A stretch of DNA of 64,000 nt, taken from Riptortus pedestris (Eukaryota; Arthropoda; Insecta; Hemiptera; Alydidae). Positions 50,625 through 60,500 of the stretch are shown here, one piece after another; positions within the stretch are counted from its first letter, which is position 1; each line of letters starts with the position of its first letter. The notes below the pieces were generated by a model. It saw only the letters and a list, made by a program, of their open reading frames with translations, was not told where the DNA came from and made no database searches. The stretch is from NCBI GenBank assembly GCA_019009955.1, contig CM032229.1:192920501-192984500 (forward strand). Direction: 5' to 3'. A program made the position numbers and the translations under genes.

Positions 50625-52078
50625 ATGTTTCCATTTCGTCACCACTTTTGTTTTTACTCAATTTTTTTGTTTGCGGCTTAGTTTTCTTATTCTGAGGGCT
50701 TTTGTTGGTAGGTAGTGGGACATTTAGCAAATTATTGTTTTTATTTCCTATTTGCTTTGAGTTTGTTGGGAGCAAGGAAGAATTTGAAATACTTAGGGAG
50801 TGGTGGGGTGGGGTGGACGGAGGGGGTGTGGAAGAAGGGGGGAGGTTAGGGATTTTGGAGGTAGAGTGAGGGGTGGGGGAGTTGACGGTGAGGGGAGGAG
50901 GGGAGGGGCGGAGGGAGGGGGTGTGGAAGAGGGGGGGGGGAGGGTAGGGAGATTGGTGTTAGTGTGAGGGGTGGGGGTGTAGAGGGTGAGGGGATGAGGG
51001 GAGGGGTGGACGGAGGGGGTGTGGAAGAAGGGGGGAGGTTAGGGATTTTGGAGGTAGAGTGAGGGGTGGGGGAGATGAGGGCGAGAGTAGGAGGGGTATT
51101 TAGGGTGGTGAGGGGTGTGAAAGGAATTGTGAAAGTATTTAATGCTGAATTTAAATTATTAACCTTATTTTTACTATTAATCCTAATAGAGGAGGTGTTT
51201 GCGGCTTGATCTTGGAAATTGAATGCTTCGGTCTGGCATCCGACTTCTATTCCCTTCCTATTAGTTTTTGCTACATCTGCGTAAGATATGTTCAAGTTTC
51301 CATATCTTTCTTTGAATTGTTTTTTTGCGGCATTATAAGTAATTTTCTCTCGGAACTGTATAGTTTTTATTTCCTTTTCCTCTTCGCATTTAGGACATTT
51401 TTTATCGAAAGTATGATGGTTTAGTTTACAATTCACACAACAAGGTTCTGGAGTTTGGCACGGAGAGCCCGAGTGCTCTGGATTCGAGCAAAATGCACAT
51501 ACTTGCTTCTTGGAACACCTATCTGCAAAATGCCCGAATCTTAAGCACTTTCTGCATCTAATGGGATTGGGAACATACATTTTAAGTTTCAATTTATTGA
51601 ACCCAATGTTGATAGTTTCAGGTAAAGTTGGAATAGAAAAGGTTAAAATGTAAAGGTGTGTTTTCCTTTCTGTGCCTGACTTTTTAGATATTATTCTTTT
51701 TATCTGAATTACATTTTTGTCTTTGAGTTCCTCCAAAATTTCCTCTTCTTCAATTCCATCCAAATCAGGGCAGAAAATTACTCCCTTACTAATATTTAAC
51801 TTTTCGTGGGGCCTAACTTTTATGTTAATAGAGTCACTAAAGCTCTTTAGTTTTAAAAGTTTGTCCGATTGTTGTTTCGATTTTGTTTCAACTAGAATAG
51901 TTCCATTTCGTAATTTCTTAACATTTTTAGGTTCACCACAAACATTATTAATAATTTTAAGAAAGGAGAAACAGTTTTAAGATCTCCCTCTTCTGATTTT
52001 TCAATAATTAAAAACTTATTACAATTTAAATTTTCTTCCATGTTCTCATTTGAACATCTATCAAACATATTGTTCCAA
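50625..52078 (-). pseudogene. LINE ORF1 (Gag-like) with zinc knuckles
   Basis: An in-frame ATG at 52078 (MFDRCSNENMEENL) or 52041 opens a frame that runs without stop to 50846. It holds an RRM-like N-terminal half, then three CCHC-type knuckles (CRKCLRFGHFADRC, CAFCSNPEHSGSPC, CCVNCKLNHHTFDKKC), then a Ser/Thr/Pro-rich tail. The tail is expanded by a tandem duplication (50803-51075). The frame ends at 50846, while a likely original end (KSGDEMETF, stop) lies in another frame at about 50625, so an indel in the repeat broke it. ORF1 products of this clade bind element RNA. Confidence 0.8.
50803..51080. repeat. G-rich duplicated tract in LINE ORF1
   Basis: Two copies about 200 bp apart of GTGGACGGAGGGGGTGTGGA with following sequence. 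The plus strand is almost free of C with many GGGG runs and encodes the proline-rich tail on the minus strand. Confidence 0.85.
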
Positions 52079-52758
52079 CCGCGTTTTGTTTTTTTGCGAT
52101 TCGGGGATTTTAAATCGGGTGGTTCATAGCTACTTATTTTGATGTTTATTATTAATACCTTCCAATAAAAATAAAACGATAAAGTTTATATCTAATATTA
52201 AGAGAACAAGAAACAAAATCTAAAGTTTATTAAATTAATTTAGTTCAATGCAATTGACTAACTTAGAAACAAATTGATTTATAAAGAAAAAAAACATAAA
52301 CAAGAAGAAAACAGCTGTTTACAACATCAAATTCTACAAGTGAAAGGAAAGGAAAAAAATAAAAGACGAACAACGAACAAAGAAACGCAGAAAATTATTT
52401 TATAAATTAATTATTTGAAATTTTACCTGGTGGAACAGGATAAGCCCTGTCAGGCTGTTCAACTCCAGCCGTATTAATGAATAAAGTCAAATCAGAAATT
52501 AGGGAAACATATTTACATAAAAAGGAAGATACTTACAGAAACGCCAATAGTCAGGTTACTTATAGTATAATAAATAAATTCCTTACTTTTTGGCAAACTA
52601 AACTAATTCTATTAGGATAATCATATTTATAACGGTATATAATTCTAAGAAAAACATAAAAACTCCAACTTTAATAATTATAACCCGGTAAAAAAACACA
52701 AAAAAACAGAGAGCACTTTTACCACGTCTTCACACTATTGCAGCCAAACAGCTGATCC

Positions 52759-52886
52759 TAACTGCATTTTGTTTGTGTCGTGTCTGTTTGTTTATTTCCT
52801 TTTCACGCATAAACGGCTGAACCGAAGTTTATGAAACTTGGTATGTATATTACTACTAGCCCAACTTAGACTTTAGGCTATATTAA
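52759..52886 (+). mobile_element. Helitron segment between LINE and piggyBac
   Basis: Contains the second LINE target-duplication copy, then TTTTCACGCATAAACGGCTG, AACTTGGTATGTATATTACT and ACTTTAGGCTATATTAA, matching 61935-62090. Confidence 0.7.
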
Positions 52887-54312
52887 CCCGTTTCCGCCGA
52901 GAATTATAAAATTTTGGATAATTCAAATTTTATATGAAATTCTTTTACTAGTAACTACTAAGAAATCAGGAAAAATAGTTTTTAAAGTATTGGGGGGGGG
53001 GAAGAGGGGTTTATGGCGTGTTTCATATATGTTACAGTCGGCGTTTGGAGATATGAGGTAAGGAGATGAGGTACATTGCTACTAGAATGACGGCCGAAGT
53101 ACTGGACCATGCACTCATCATACGACAAGTTTTTAGAAGGGATGAAGAATCCTTCAGCATGTTTATAAGTGGCTGTAACTTGAACAATTTATTGGATTTA
53201 TCAATTTTAGAATTGTCGTTTAAATGTATGAATCGTTTTATTTGTAGGTAGCGATCTCTTCTCATGGCCTCAGCCACCATGGCGTTATTCATATCTGGTT
53301 TTGAATCCCAATAATAACGCTCACCAGGTAATAAATTATACCCTGTTAGGATGAGAAAACCAAGAAAACAATATAATTCTCCTTCATCTAATCTAAAAGA
53401 AGTCTCATTTTTTTTGTGCCACATACTTACAGGTCTCAGTTACAATTAGATTTATTATTTCGCTGTCAAAAAACATTTCAAAAACTTCAACAGGACTTAA
53501 ATTTGCGTATTTTGATGCAGTGAATGCTTCAAAGCGGTACTCATCTGGTACTGCATAAAGGTCCCCTTGAATCCATTTTAGTTTTTTCTCTTGGGAGAAC
53601 GACTCTTGAAGATTAGTAACACGATACTTTTTATTCCGTATTTCGGCATTAGCAACAAGTTGATTCTTATTCAAGTTGTCAACGGTACCACCAGAATCTT
53701 CGTCTGCTGAATCCTCATCAGTGAGTTCGCCCACTTCCGGAGGACAAATGAATATGTCGACTTGTTCATCTTCATCACGAATGGAATCCTCTATCTCACC
53801 ATCGTGCCTCCCTTCAACAATATCGATAGCTTCCTGAACACTGAGATCTCGGAAAATGACTCCATCTCTGAAAAACGAATATGTTCATCAGTTCACATTT
53901 ATTTACTGTGAAGGACGACTGTAACATATATGTAACACTGAACTTCAAAAGCTCATAGATGTACGATGAAATGTCTTAGAATGATAACGGACGGACATAA
54001 ATACAGTCAACATATCCATGTAACGAAACATATGTCAAAAATTGCAAAGGAAATACGATTGAAAACGTAAATGTACTTACAATGCTGAAGCATCCATTTT
54101 TGTCGCCGATGAGAATGTGAAAACTTTTAAAAAATCACTAGCGCGCTGACTACAACTGCTAACGCCGAGAAACTCAGGTGAACTGACCAGGAAGGATATT
54201 CTGAAGGGCAGGAAAGGACAAGATGCCCGACATGCACGGTCAGGATCTGGCAGCTACATGCTAGACGGTGCCCTTCGCCCGTTACATATCTGTTACAGTC
54301 GGCGGAAACGGG
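52887..54312 (-). mobile_element. piggyBac deletion derivative
   Basis: TTAA at 52883-52886 and 54313-54316 flank 14-bp perfect inverted ends CCCGTTTCCGCCGA. A subterminal repeat TTACAGTCGGCG occurs at both ends. It carries the 5' part of a piggyBac-type transposase on the minus strand and lacks the C-terminal catalytic part. 1426 bp. Confidence 0.9.
53066..53734 (-). pseudogene. Truncated piggyBac transposase
   Basis: Two adjoining minus-strand frames (53405-53734, 53032-53424). The first has an acidic N-terminus, then YRFEAFTASKYANLSPVEVFEMFFD; the second has FLGFLILTGYNLLPG, YYWDSKP and RDRYLQIKRFIHLNDN. Both are PGBD-type N-terminal and RNase H-like entry motifs. A further frame change leads to LSYDECMVQYFGRH (first catalytic Asp region). 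Everything after that is deleted, so no active enzyme. Confidence 0.85.
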
Positions 54313-54316
54313 TTAA

Positions 54317-54921
54317 TATTCTCTGAGACGAACAGGAGTGGGGGTTATAAGGGAGGCCTGAAATTAAAAATAGCGATATTTCGTTTCCTATTTGTTTCTC
54401 GGCAAATATGCACATAACAAAAGTTATTTAATTTATTATTTAGAGTAACTTTTCTTGTATACACTTTCGTCGTATACCGAAGTATAAATGAGTTATACGC
54501 TAAAAATTATAGCGAAAGTGAACAATTTTATTTGGCACAAAAGACCCAACCGAACTTAATAAAACTCAGTATGTAGGTTGGTATTAACTCATCCTTGATT
54601 ATAATCTTTAGGAGTAGGGGTTGTAATGGAGGCATGAAATGAAAAATCGTGATATATTATTTCTTAATGGTTTTTCTGCGAATATGCACATTTTAAGAGT
54701 TGTTTATTTTGTCATTTAGAGTAACTTTTGTTATATATACTTTTATCGTATAAGGAAGCATAAACGACATATACGCTAAAAACTTTAGTTAGGCCCAGTC
54801 AACTGAACATGACTCAGTATCATCTGACTTTGCACCAACTGCTACTAAATTATAAGCTATATAACAAAAATGCTCATTACAAAAACTGTTCCATTGTTAT
54901 TTAGAGTAACTTTATATATAT
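54317..54921 (+). mobile_element. Helitron segment between piggyBac and gypsy
   Basis: Two interior modules of the Helitron (GGGGGTTATAAGGGAGGCCT, TTTCGTTTCCTATTTG, GTTATACGCTAAAAAT), ending at ATAT, the gypsy target duplication. Confidence 0.7.
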
Positions 54922-55563
54922 TGTTGCGAAAATTAAATAGATGAATAATCCTTCAGAGAAAGAGAGAGTCGCGTATTTGGAAAGGCGGCGTAGATCAAAG
55001 AGATCGAGACGCTACTGGGCTCGTCCCGCCTAGCCTGGAATGAACTAGAACATTCCCCTTTGATCTATGCCGACCACCTATATATAAGGCACCAGCAAGC
55101 TGCGAGTCAGTCAGTTTATGCTCAGCGATGTTGATGGTCACATCAGTGCTACAGTGCGACTTAGTGCAGTGCGGTAAAGAGTTTTTATAAGAAGAACAGT
55201 GTTGTGCCGTGACTGTAAGTAACAGTTTAGTGCCGTGTTTAAGACAGTGCAGTGCCGCGAAGTAAAGGACAGTGAAGTGCCGCGAAGTAAAGGACAGTGA
55301 AGTGCCGCGAAGCAAAGGACAGTGCAGTGCCGTCTTTCTGTGAATTTCAGTGAATTATTGGACTGTGACTCATTGAAGAACAGTAACGCTATCAGTGTAT
55401 ACTGTGAGTAGTAATTAAGAATAATCACCAAGTTTATTGTGCATTGTGAAATAAATTTTGCAGTGATAAAAACTGTGAAACTTGCGAGTATTTAATTTTG
55501 CAATCCAAAAGAACTCTTATTAAAAACGTTTATTACTGGTTTTGGTAATACAAAAACGTAACA
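54922..55563 (+). repeat. 5' LTR
   Basis: A TATA box (TATATATAA) lies at 55079-55087 with an initiator-like TCAGTCAGTTT about 28 bp on. The poly(A) signal AATAAA is at 55450-55455. A repeated GAAGTGCCGCGAAGTAAAGGA motif fills the presumed transcribed part. Minus-strand frames here are not genes. Confidence 0.95.
55079..55114 (+). promoter_or_regulatory. LTR core promoter
   Basis: TATATATAA box followed at about 28 bp by TCAGTCAGTT, an initiator-like start site. The same pair is present in the 3' LTR (about 60956-60990). Confidence 0.6.
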
Positions 55564-55605
55564 ACTGGTGTCAGAAGTGGGATTGCAAAATTAAAATCAA
55601 CGAAA

Positions 55606-57195
55606 ATGAAGTTTGAGGAACTAAAAGTTGAACAACTGAAGAAGGAGCTGGCTAAACTGGATATGCCAACAACAGGAAATAAGGCTGAATTACAAAGGCG
55701 GTTGACAGATGAATTCCAAAGACGAGGAATCGATATAAGTACACACGAGTTTGACGATAAAGAAGACATTGCTGTAAGTAATCCTATCTCAAGTAGCAAT
55801 TTGGATTTAAATGCAATTTTAGCCGCTATGATGGAAAATAACCAGAAACTCTTAGAAGCTTCTAAGAGTAACAGTGAGAAAATATTAGCGGAAGTCAGAC
55901 AAGAATTTCAAGAAGCTTCTAGAGCTAATTACGAGAAATTAGAAGAAGCTTCCAAAAGTAACAGCGAGAAAATCCTAGCGGAAGTCAGACAAGAATTCCA
56001 GGAAGCTTCTCGAAGTAACAGCGAGAAAATCTTAGCGGAAGTCAGACAAGAATTCCAGGAAGCTTCTCGAAGTAACAGCGAGAAAATATTAGCGGAAGTC
56101 AGACAAGAATTCCAGGAAGCTTCTAGAGCTAATTGTGAGAGACTCGAAGAAAAATTTCAGGAAGCTTCTAGGGCTAATTGCGAGAAACTTGAGGGACTTC
56201 AGGAAGCCTCCAGAACGACAAACCTCAAACTCCACGAAATATCAGAGGTATTGGGCAAACGAGTGGAAGTCATTGAGCAGAGAGTAAGCGGGTTTGATGA
56301 AAAGCTGAATAATGTTGAAGAGAAAGTGTCCAATCTAGGAAAGAAGGTGGACGATGAAATACGTGAGCTGCAATTCCAAATGGATAATCTACAAGTTCGA
56401 GAGGGCCCGGTGAGGCTCATTTCAGAGCATTCCAGCAAGATAAAGACTCCGACTTTTGACGGTAATGTACCATTTAACGTTTTTAAATTCCAATTTGAGA
56501 CGGTTGCCAGTAGAAATGGATGGAATAATGAAGAGAAAGCGGTAGAATTGATTTTGGCACTGAAAGGAACCGCTGCAGAAGTCCTGGAGAGTTTACCGGC
56601 CGCTTGCAGAAATAATTATGAGGACATCATGGTGACCTTACAGCGCAAGTTTGGCGGTGAGCATAAGCGAGAACTGTACAGGATGGAGTTACGGGGCAGA
56701 GTGCAAAAACCGAATGAGACGCTCCAAGATTTTGCCATGGAAATCGAACGTCTGGTCCAACTGACTTACCCAGGTGAAAATCATCCGTTTCTAGAGCAGT
56801 TCAAGATTGAAGCATTTGTGAATGGTATTCGAGATCCAGATGTTAAATTTGCGGTATGCGCCATGCAGAAATCATCTTTTGCTGAAACCATCTCATATGC
56901 GCTAGCCCAGGAGACCGCTAAAGTAATTTCAAAACCACAAGTCTTCAAGGTGCGACGTCTTGAGGCTGATATTCAAAATGACGCCCAAATGTCAAGGAGT
57001 GACATAGAAGAATTAGTCAAGCGAATAATGGAGGAGCAAAGGAACAGATCACGCTCAAAGTGTTTCAACTGCGGCAAGGTCGGCCATTTTCAACGTAACT
57101 GTAAATCACCGAAGAAAAGGTCAAGATCTGTTTCGCCACCAAGGGAGAACAAACGGACGAATAACCCCAAATCTCAAGAAACGCCGTTAAACTAA
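55606..57195 (+). CDS. Gag with SAP motif, coiled-coil repeats and zinc knuckle
   Basis: 529 residues, intact; first ATG after the primer-binding region. Residues about 1-38 (MKFEELKVEQLKKELAKLDM, then PTTGNKAELQRRL) fit a SAP helix-turn-helix DNA-binding motif. Residues about 80-205 are repeats of an EASRSNSEKILAEVRQEFQ unit, some shortened, predicted coiled coil; at DNA level they are 57-bp near-identical units (55850-56200). Then a retrotransposon capsid domain (TPTFDGNVPFNVFKFQFE … FGGEHKRELYRMEL … FVNGIRDPDVKFAV) and a CCHC knuckle CFNCGKVGHFQRNC near residue 486, followed by a basic RS tail. Structural protein that packages element RNA. The SAP motif is unusual for a Gag. Confidence 0.93.
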   Translation: MKFEELKVEQLKKELAKLDMPTTGNKAELQRRLTDEFQRRGIDISTHEFDDKEDIAVSNPISSSNLDLNAILAAMMENNQKLLEASKSNSEKILAEVRQEFQEASRANYEKLEEASKSNSEKILAEVRQEFQEASRSNSEKILAEVRQEFQEASRSNSEKILAEVRQEFQEASRANCERLEEKFQEASRANCEKLEGLQEASRTTNLKLHEISEVLGKRVEVIEQRVSGFDEKLNNVEEKVSNLGKKVDDEIRELQFQMDNLQVREGPVRLISEHSSKIKTPTFDGNVPFNVFKFQFETVASRNGWNNEEKAVELILALKGTAAEVLESLPAACRNNYEDIMVTLQRKFGGEHKRELYRMELRGRVQKPNETLQDFAMEIERLVQLTYPGENHPFLEQFKIEAFVNGIRDPDVKFAVCAMQKSSFAETISYALAQETAKVISKPQVFKVRRLEADIQNDAQMSRSDIEELVKRIMEEQRNRSRSKCFNCGKVGHFQRNCKSPKKRSRSVSPPRENKRTNNPKSQETPLN

Positions 57196-57593
57196 AGCGA
57201 GCTAGCACTGAGGGGCAAGAGCTAGCTCCTACAACCGCTGGCCCCACAATCTCCATTTCCATAATACAACAACAGAATAGCAACCTTACAGCTCGTGGAC
57301 TCATTAACGGCAGGAAGCAGATCCTCACCATTGACACAGGGGCGTCGCAGTCCATAATTCGGCCCGATTTGGTAAAAGGGGCAGTGGAACCGTTGGAGAA
57401 CGTACGATTGCGAACTGCTACTGGGGAATCAGCCACCGTCTATGGAAGAGCCAAGGTTCGACTGACTATCGCCAACACTAGTACCGATCATGTATTTGTT
57501 GTCGCCGACATAGTGGACGAAGTGATCATCGGTGCAGACTTCATGATAGCCCACGGTATCAATCTGCACATGGGTCAACAAGTTATAATCTAG
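57165..57593 (+). CDS. Retrotransposon protease, in -1 frame to gag
   Basis: Open in the frame one base back from gag, from 57165 to a TAG at 57591. It contains LTIDTGASQSIIRP (aspartic protease DTGA) and a later EVIIGADFM that matches the I(I/L)G.DF protease motif. It overlaps the end of gag by 31 bp, and the heptamer GTTAAAC (57186-57192) immediately before the gag TAA is a plausible -1 frameshift site. The TAG separating it from RT is in the same frame as pol. Confidence 0.85.
   Translation, partial: PQISRNAVKLKRASTEGQELAPTTAGPTISISIIQQQNSNLTARGLINGRKQILTIDTGASQSIIRPDLVKGAVEPLENVRLRTATGESATVYGRAKVRLTIANTSTDHVFVVADIVDEVIIGADFMIAHGINLHMGQQVII
57186..57192 (+). promoter_or_regulatory. Candidate -1 ribosomal frameshift site GTTAAAC
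   Basis: In the gag frame the site reads G TTA AAC followed at once by the TAA stop. Slipping back one base gives the protease frame. GUUAAAC is an established -1 slippery heptamer in nidoviruses. No downstream pseudoknot could be verified by eye. Confidence 0.5.
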
Positions 57594-60500
57594 CGCAACG
57601 TCGAGATACCCTTGAATGTTGGATATGAGACCAAGACCACAGTAAGGAGGCTATTTACCGTCGGACGCCAGAAATTACCACCCCAGTCGGAAACCTTAAT
57701 ATGGGCGCGTGTGGATGAAGATTGTGAGGATAACCGGTTGTGGGTAGTAGAACCTAAAGAACTTAAAGATGACATTATAACCGCTAAAGCCCTCGTGAAA
57801 ACCTGTGTCGATGGACGAGTTCCGGTGAGAGTACTAAACCTATCCAACAATGAGAAGATTATTAACAAAAATTTTGAAATAGGTCAATGTGAGCCAGCAG
57901 AAGCAATAATTAACTGTGCCAAAAATTCTGGAAGCCCGAAAATGACAGCCAAGGAGCGCGAACTACTTGCAGAAGAAGAGGAAAAATGGATGAAAGGACT
58001 GACATCGCCTGAAAGAAACAAGGCAAAGGAGTTGCTAAGAGCACATGCATCCGTCTTCGCCCTAAGCAATAAAAGCCCAGGTAGAACAGCTGTAGTGAAA
58101 CATGAAATAAATACCGGTGAAGCGAGACCTATAAAACAGGCACCCAGGAGTGTTCCCCTAGCGAAGCGGAACGAAGTTAAGGAGCTGGTCAACGAAATGG
58201 AGCGGAATGGAGTCATTGAACCATCTTCGAGTCCGTGGAGCTCGCCAATAGTTCTAGTAAAGAAGAAAGACGGCAGCACCAGATTCTGCGTCGACTACAG
58301 AAAACTCAATGACGTCACCAAGAAAGACAGTTATCCGCTGCCAAGAATTGACGACACCTTAGACACGTTGTCTGAAACGAAATGGTTTTCTACCTTGGAC
58401 TTGCAAAGCGGCTACTGGCAAGTAGAGATAGCCGATAAGGACAAAGAGAAAACCGCCTTTAGCGCTAGCAATGGTTTATGGCAGTTCAAGGTGATGCCAT
58501 TTGGGCTCTGCAACGCCCCAGCTACTTTTGAGCGTTTAATGGAACGTGTGCTAAAGGGTCTCAATTGGAAGACATGCTTGGTGTATCTAGATGACATAAT
58601 CGTTATGGGGAAGACTTTTGAAGAACATCTTAAAAACCTGGATGAAGTATTTAGTCGCATAACAGCAGCTGGGCTGAAGTTAAGCATAAAGAAATGTGCT
58701 CTGTTTCAGAAAGAGGTCAAATACTTGGGACATCGGGTAACAGCAGAGGGAATCTCCACTGACGAGGACAAAATACGGGCAGTAAAGGACTGGCCTCGAC
58801 CACGAAATCTTCACGAGCTGCGTAGCTTCCTGGGGCTTTGTACATACTACAGGAGATTCGTGCCAAACTTCGCTCAGGTAGCTGCCAGCTTGCACGAGCT
58901 AACCAAAAAGTCGCGACCATACCACTGGAGTGAGGCAGCGGAAGATGTTTTCCAGAGACTCAAGGAACTCTTGTACACAGCACCTGTCCTTGCCTATCCA
59001 ATCGCTGGACAGAAGTTCATAATTGATACAGACGCCAGTGGCTATGGAATAGGAGGAGTACTTTCTCAAGTAGTTAATGGGGCAGAAAGAGTCATTGGCT
59101 ACTACAGCAGGGTACTCTCCAAGCCCGAAAGAAATTATTGTGTTACCCGACGGGAGCTTCTGGCAGTGTTGGAGTGCGTCAAACATTACCACAAATACTT
59201 GTATGGTCAACACTTCACCTTAAGAACAGACCACTCCGCACTACGTTGGCTGCTGCAGTTCAAGAACCCAGAAGGTCAGCTGGCACGATGGATTGAACGT
59301 CTGCAGAGCTATGATTTCAGCATCGAGCATCGAAAAGGTGGGAAACACAATAACGCTGATGCCCTTTCAAGACGGCCTTGTAACATAGAATGCAAACATT
59401 GTACTAAAGCCGAGAAAGAGGAAAGCGTGATTGATGTGCGACTTACCCGTATTGGCTCAGACGAGGACTGGTCGAAGGCTCAGAAAGATGACCCGATTCT
59501 GGCGAAGATTATATCGGCTAAGGAATGCAACAGAAAACCAACCCGAAATGAGACATCAGCTGAAAGCCCACTTGCGAAATCATACTGGGTTCAGTGGAAT
59601 AGCCTAAAACTGGTAGAGGGCTGCTTATATCGATCTTGGGAGAGTGCAGATGGCAAAACCACAACCAACCTAATTGTCGTGCCCACTTCCAAGATAAATG
59701 AGGTATTGAAGCAGTTCCATAATGGTCCCAGCGGCGGCCATCTGGGCATTACAAAAACCCTGGAAAAGATAAAACAACGATTTTACTGGGTGGGATGTCA
59801 GCAATCTGTAACCGATTGGATAGCCAATTGCGAGCAGTGCATTGCAGCCAAGGGTCCAACGAGAAGAAGTCGTGGCAAACTTCAGCTGTACAACGCAGGC
59901 GCCCCTTTCGAGCGGATAGCCATGGATGTTGCTGGTCCATTCCCTGTCAGTGAGGCTGGAAACCGGTATGTCCTAGTTGTAATGGACTACTTCAGTAAAT
60001 GGCCCGAAGTATATGCCATCCCAAACCAGGAGTCGAAAACGGTTGTAGATGCCTTTGTAAATAATTGGGTGTGCCGATACGGGGTTCCAATAGAACTTCA
60101 TTCTGACCAGGGCCGAAATTTCGAATCGGCCATATTCAAGGAAATGTGTGAATTGTATGGCATCAAAAAGACAAGGACGACACCGCTTCATCCACAATCT
60201 GATGGCATGTTCGAAAGATTTAATCGGACACTGGAGGAATACCTCAGAAAAGTGGTTAGCACACAACAAAGGGATTGGGATGTGCACATACCCAAATTAC
60301 TACTGGCTTACCGGTCGGCAATCCATGATTCCACCTCACGTACTCCGGCAAAAATCTTATTTGGAGCAGAATTAAGACTACCAGCGGATTTGGAATTTGG
60401 GGCCAAACCCGGACCGTCCTGCGAAGACAATGAAAATACTCCCCAGGCACAGGAAGGCCTGCATGAGCTCCATGAGTTTGTACGCAACCGTATTAAAATG

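Larger units (their letters stand above)
45401..52758 (-). mobile_element. I-type non-LTR retrotransposon (LINE), nearly full length
   Basis: Minus-strand element of 7358 bp including a 741-bp hAT insert. It is flanked by the 13-bp duplication TAACTGCATTTTG (45388-45400 and 52759-52771). Order from the 5' end: 5' UTR, ORF1 with zinc knuckles, ORF2 with endonuclease, reverse transcriptase and RNase H, 3' UTR with A-rich tracts (T runs near 45700-45740 on +). ORF2 is broken by a frameshift in an A-run near 49270, the hAT insertion, a frameshift near 46790 and a stop near 46500, so this copy cannot make ORF2. Domain order with RNase H after RT suits the I clade. Confidence 0.85.
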
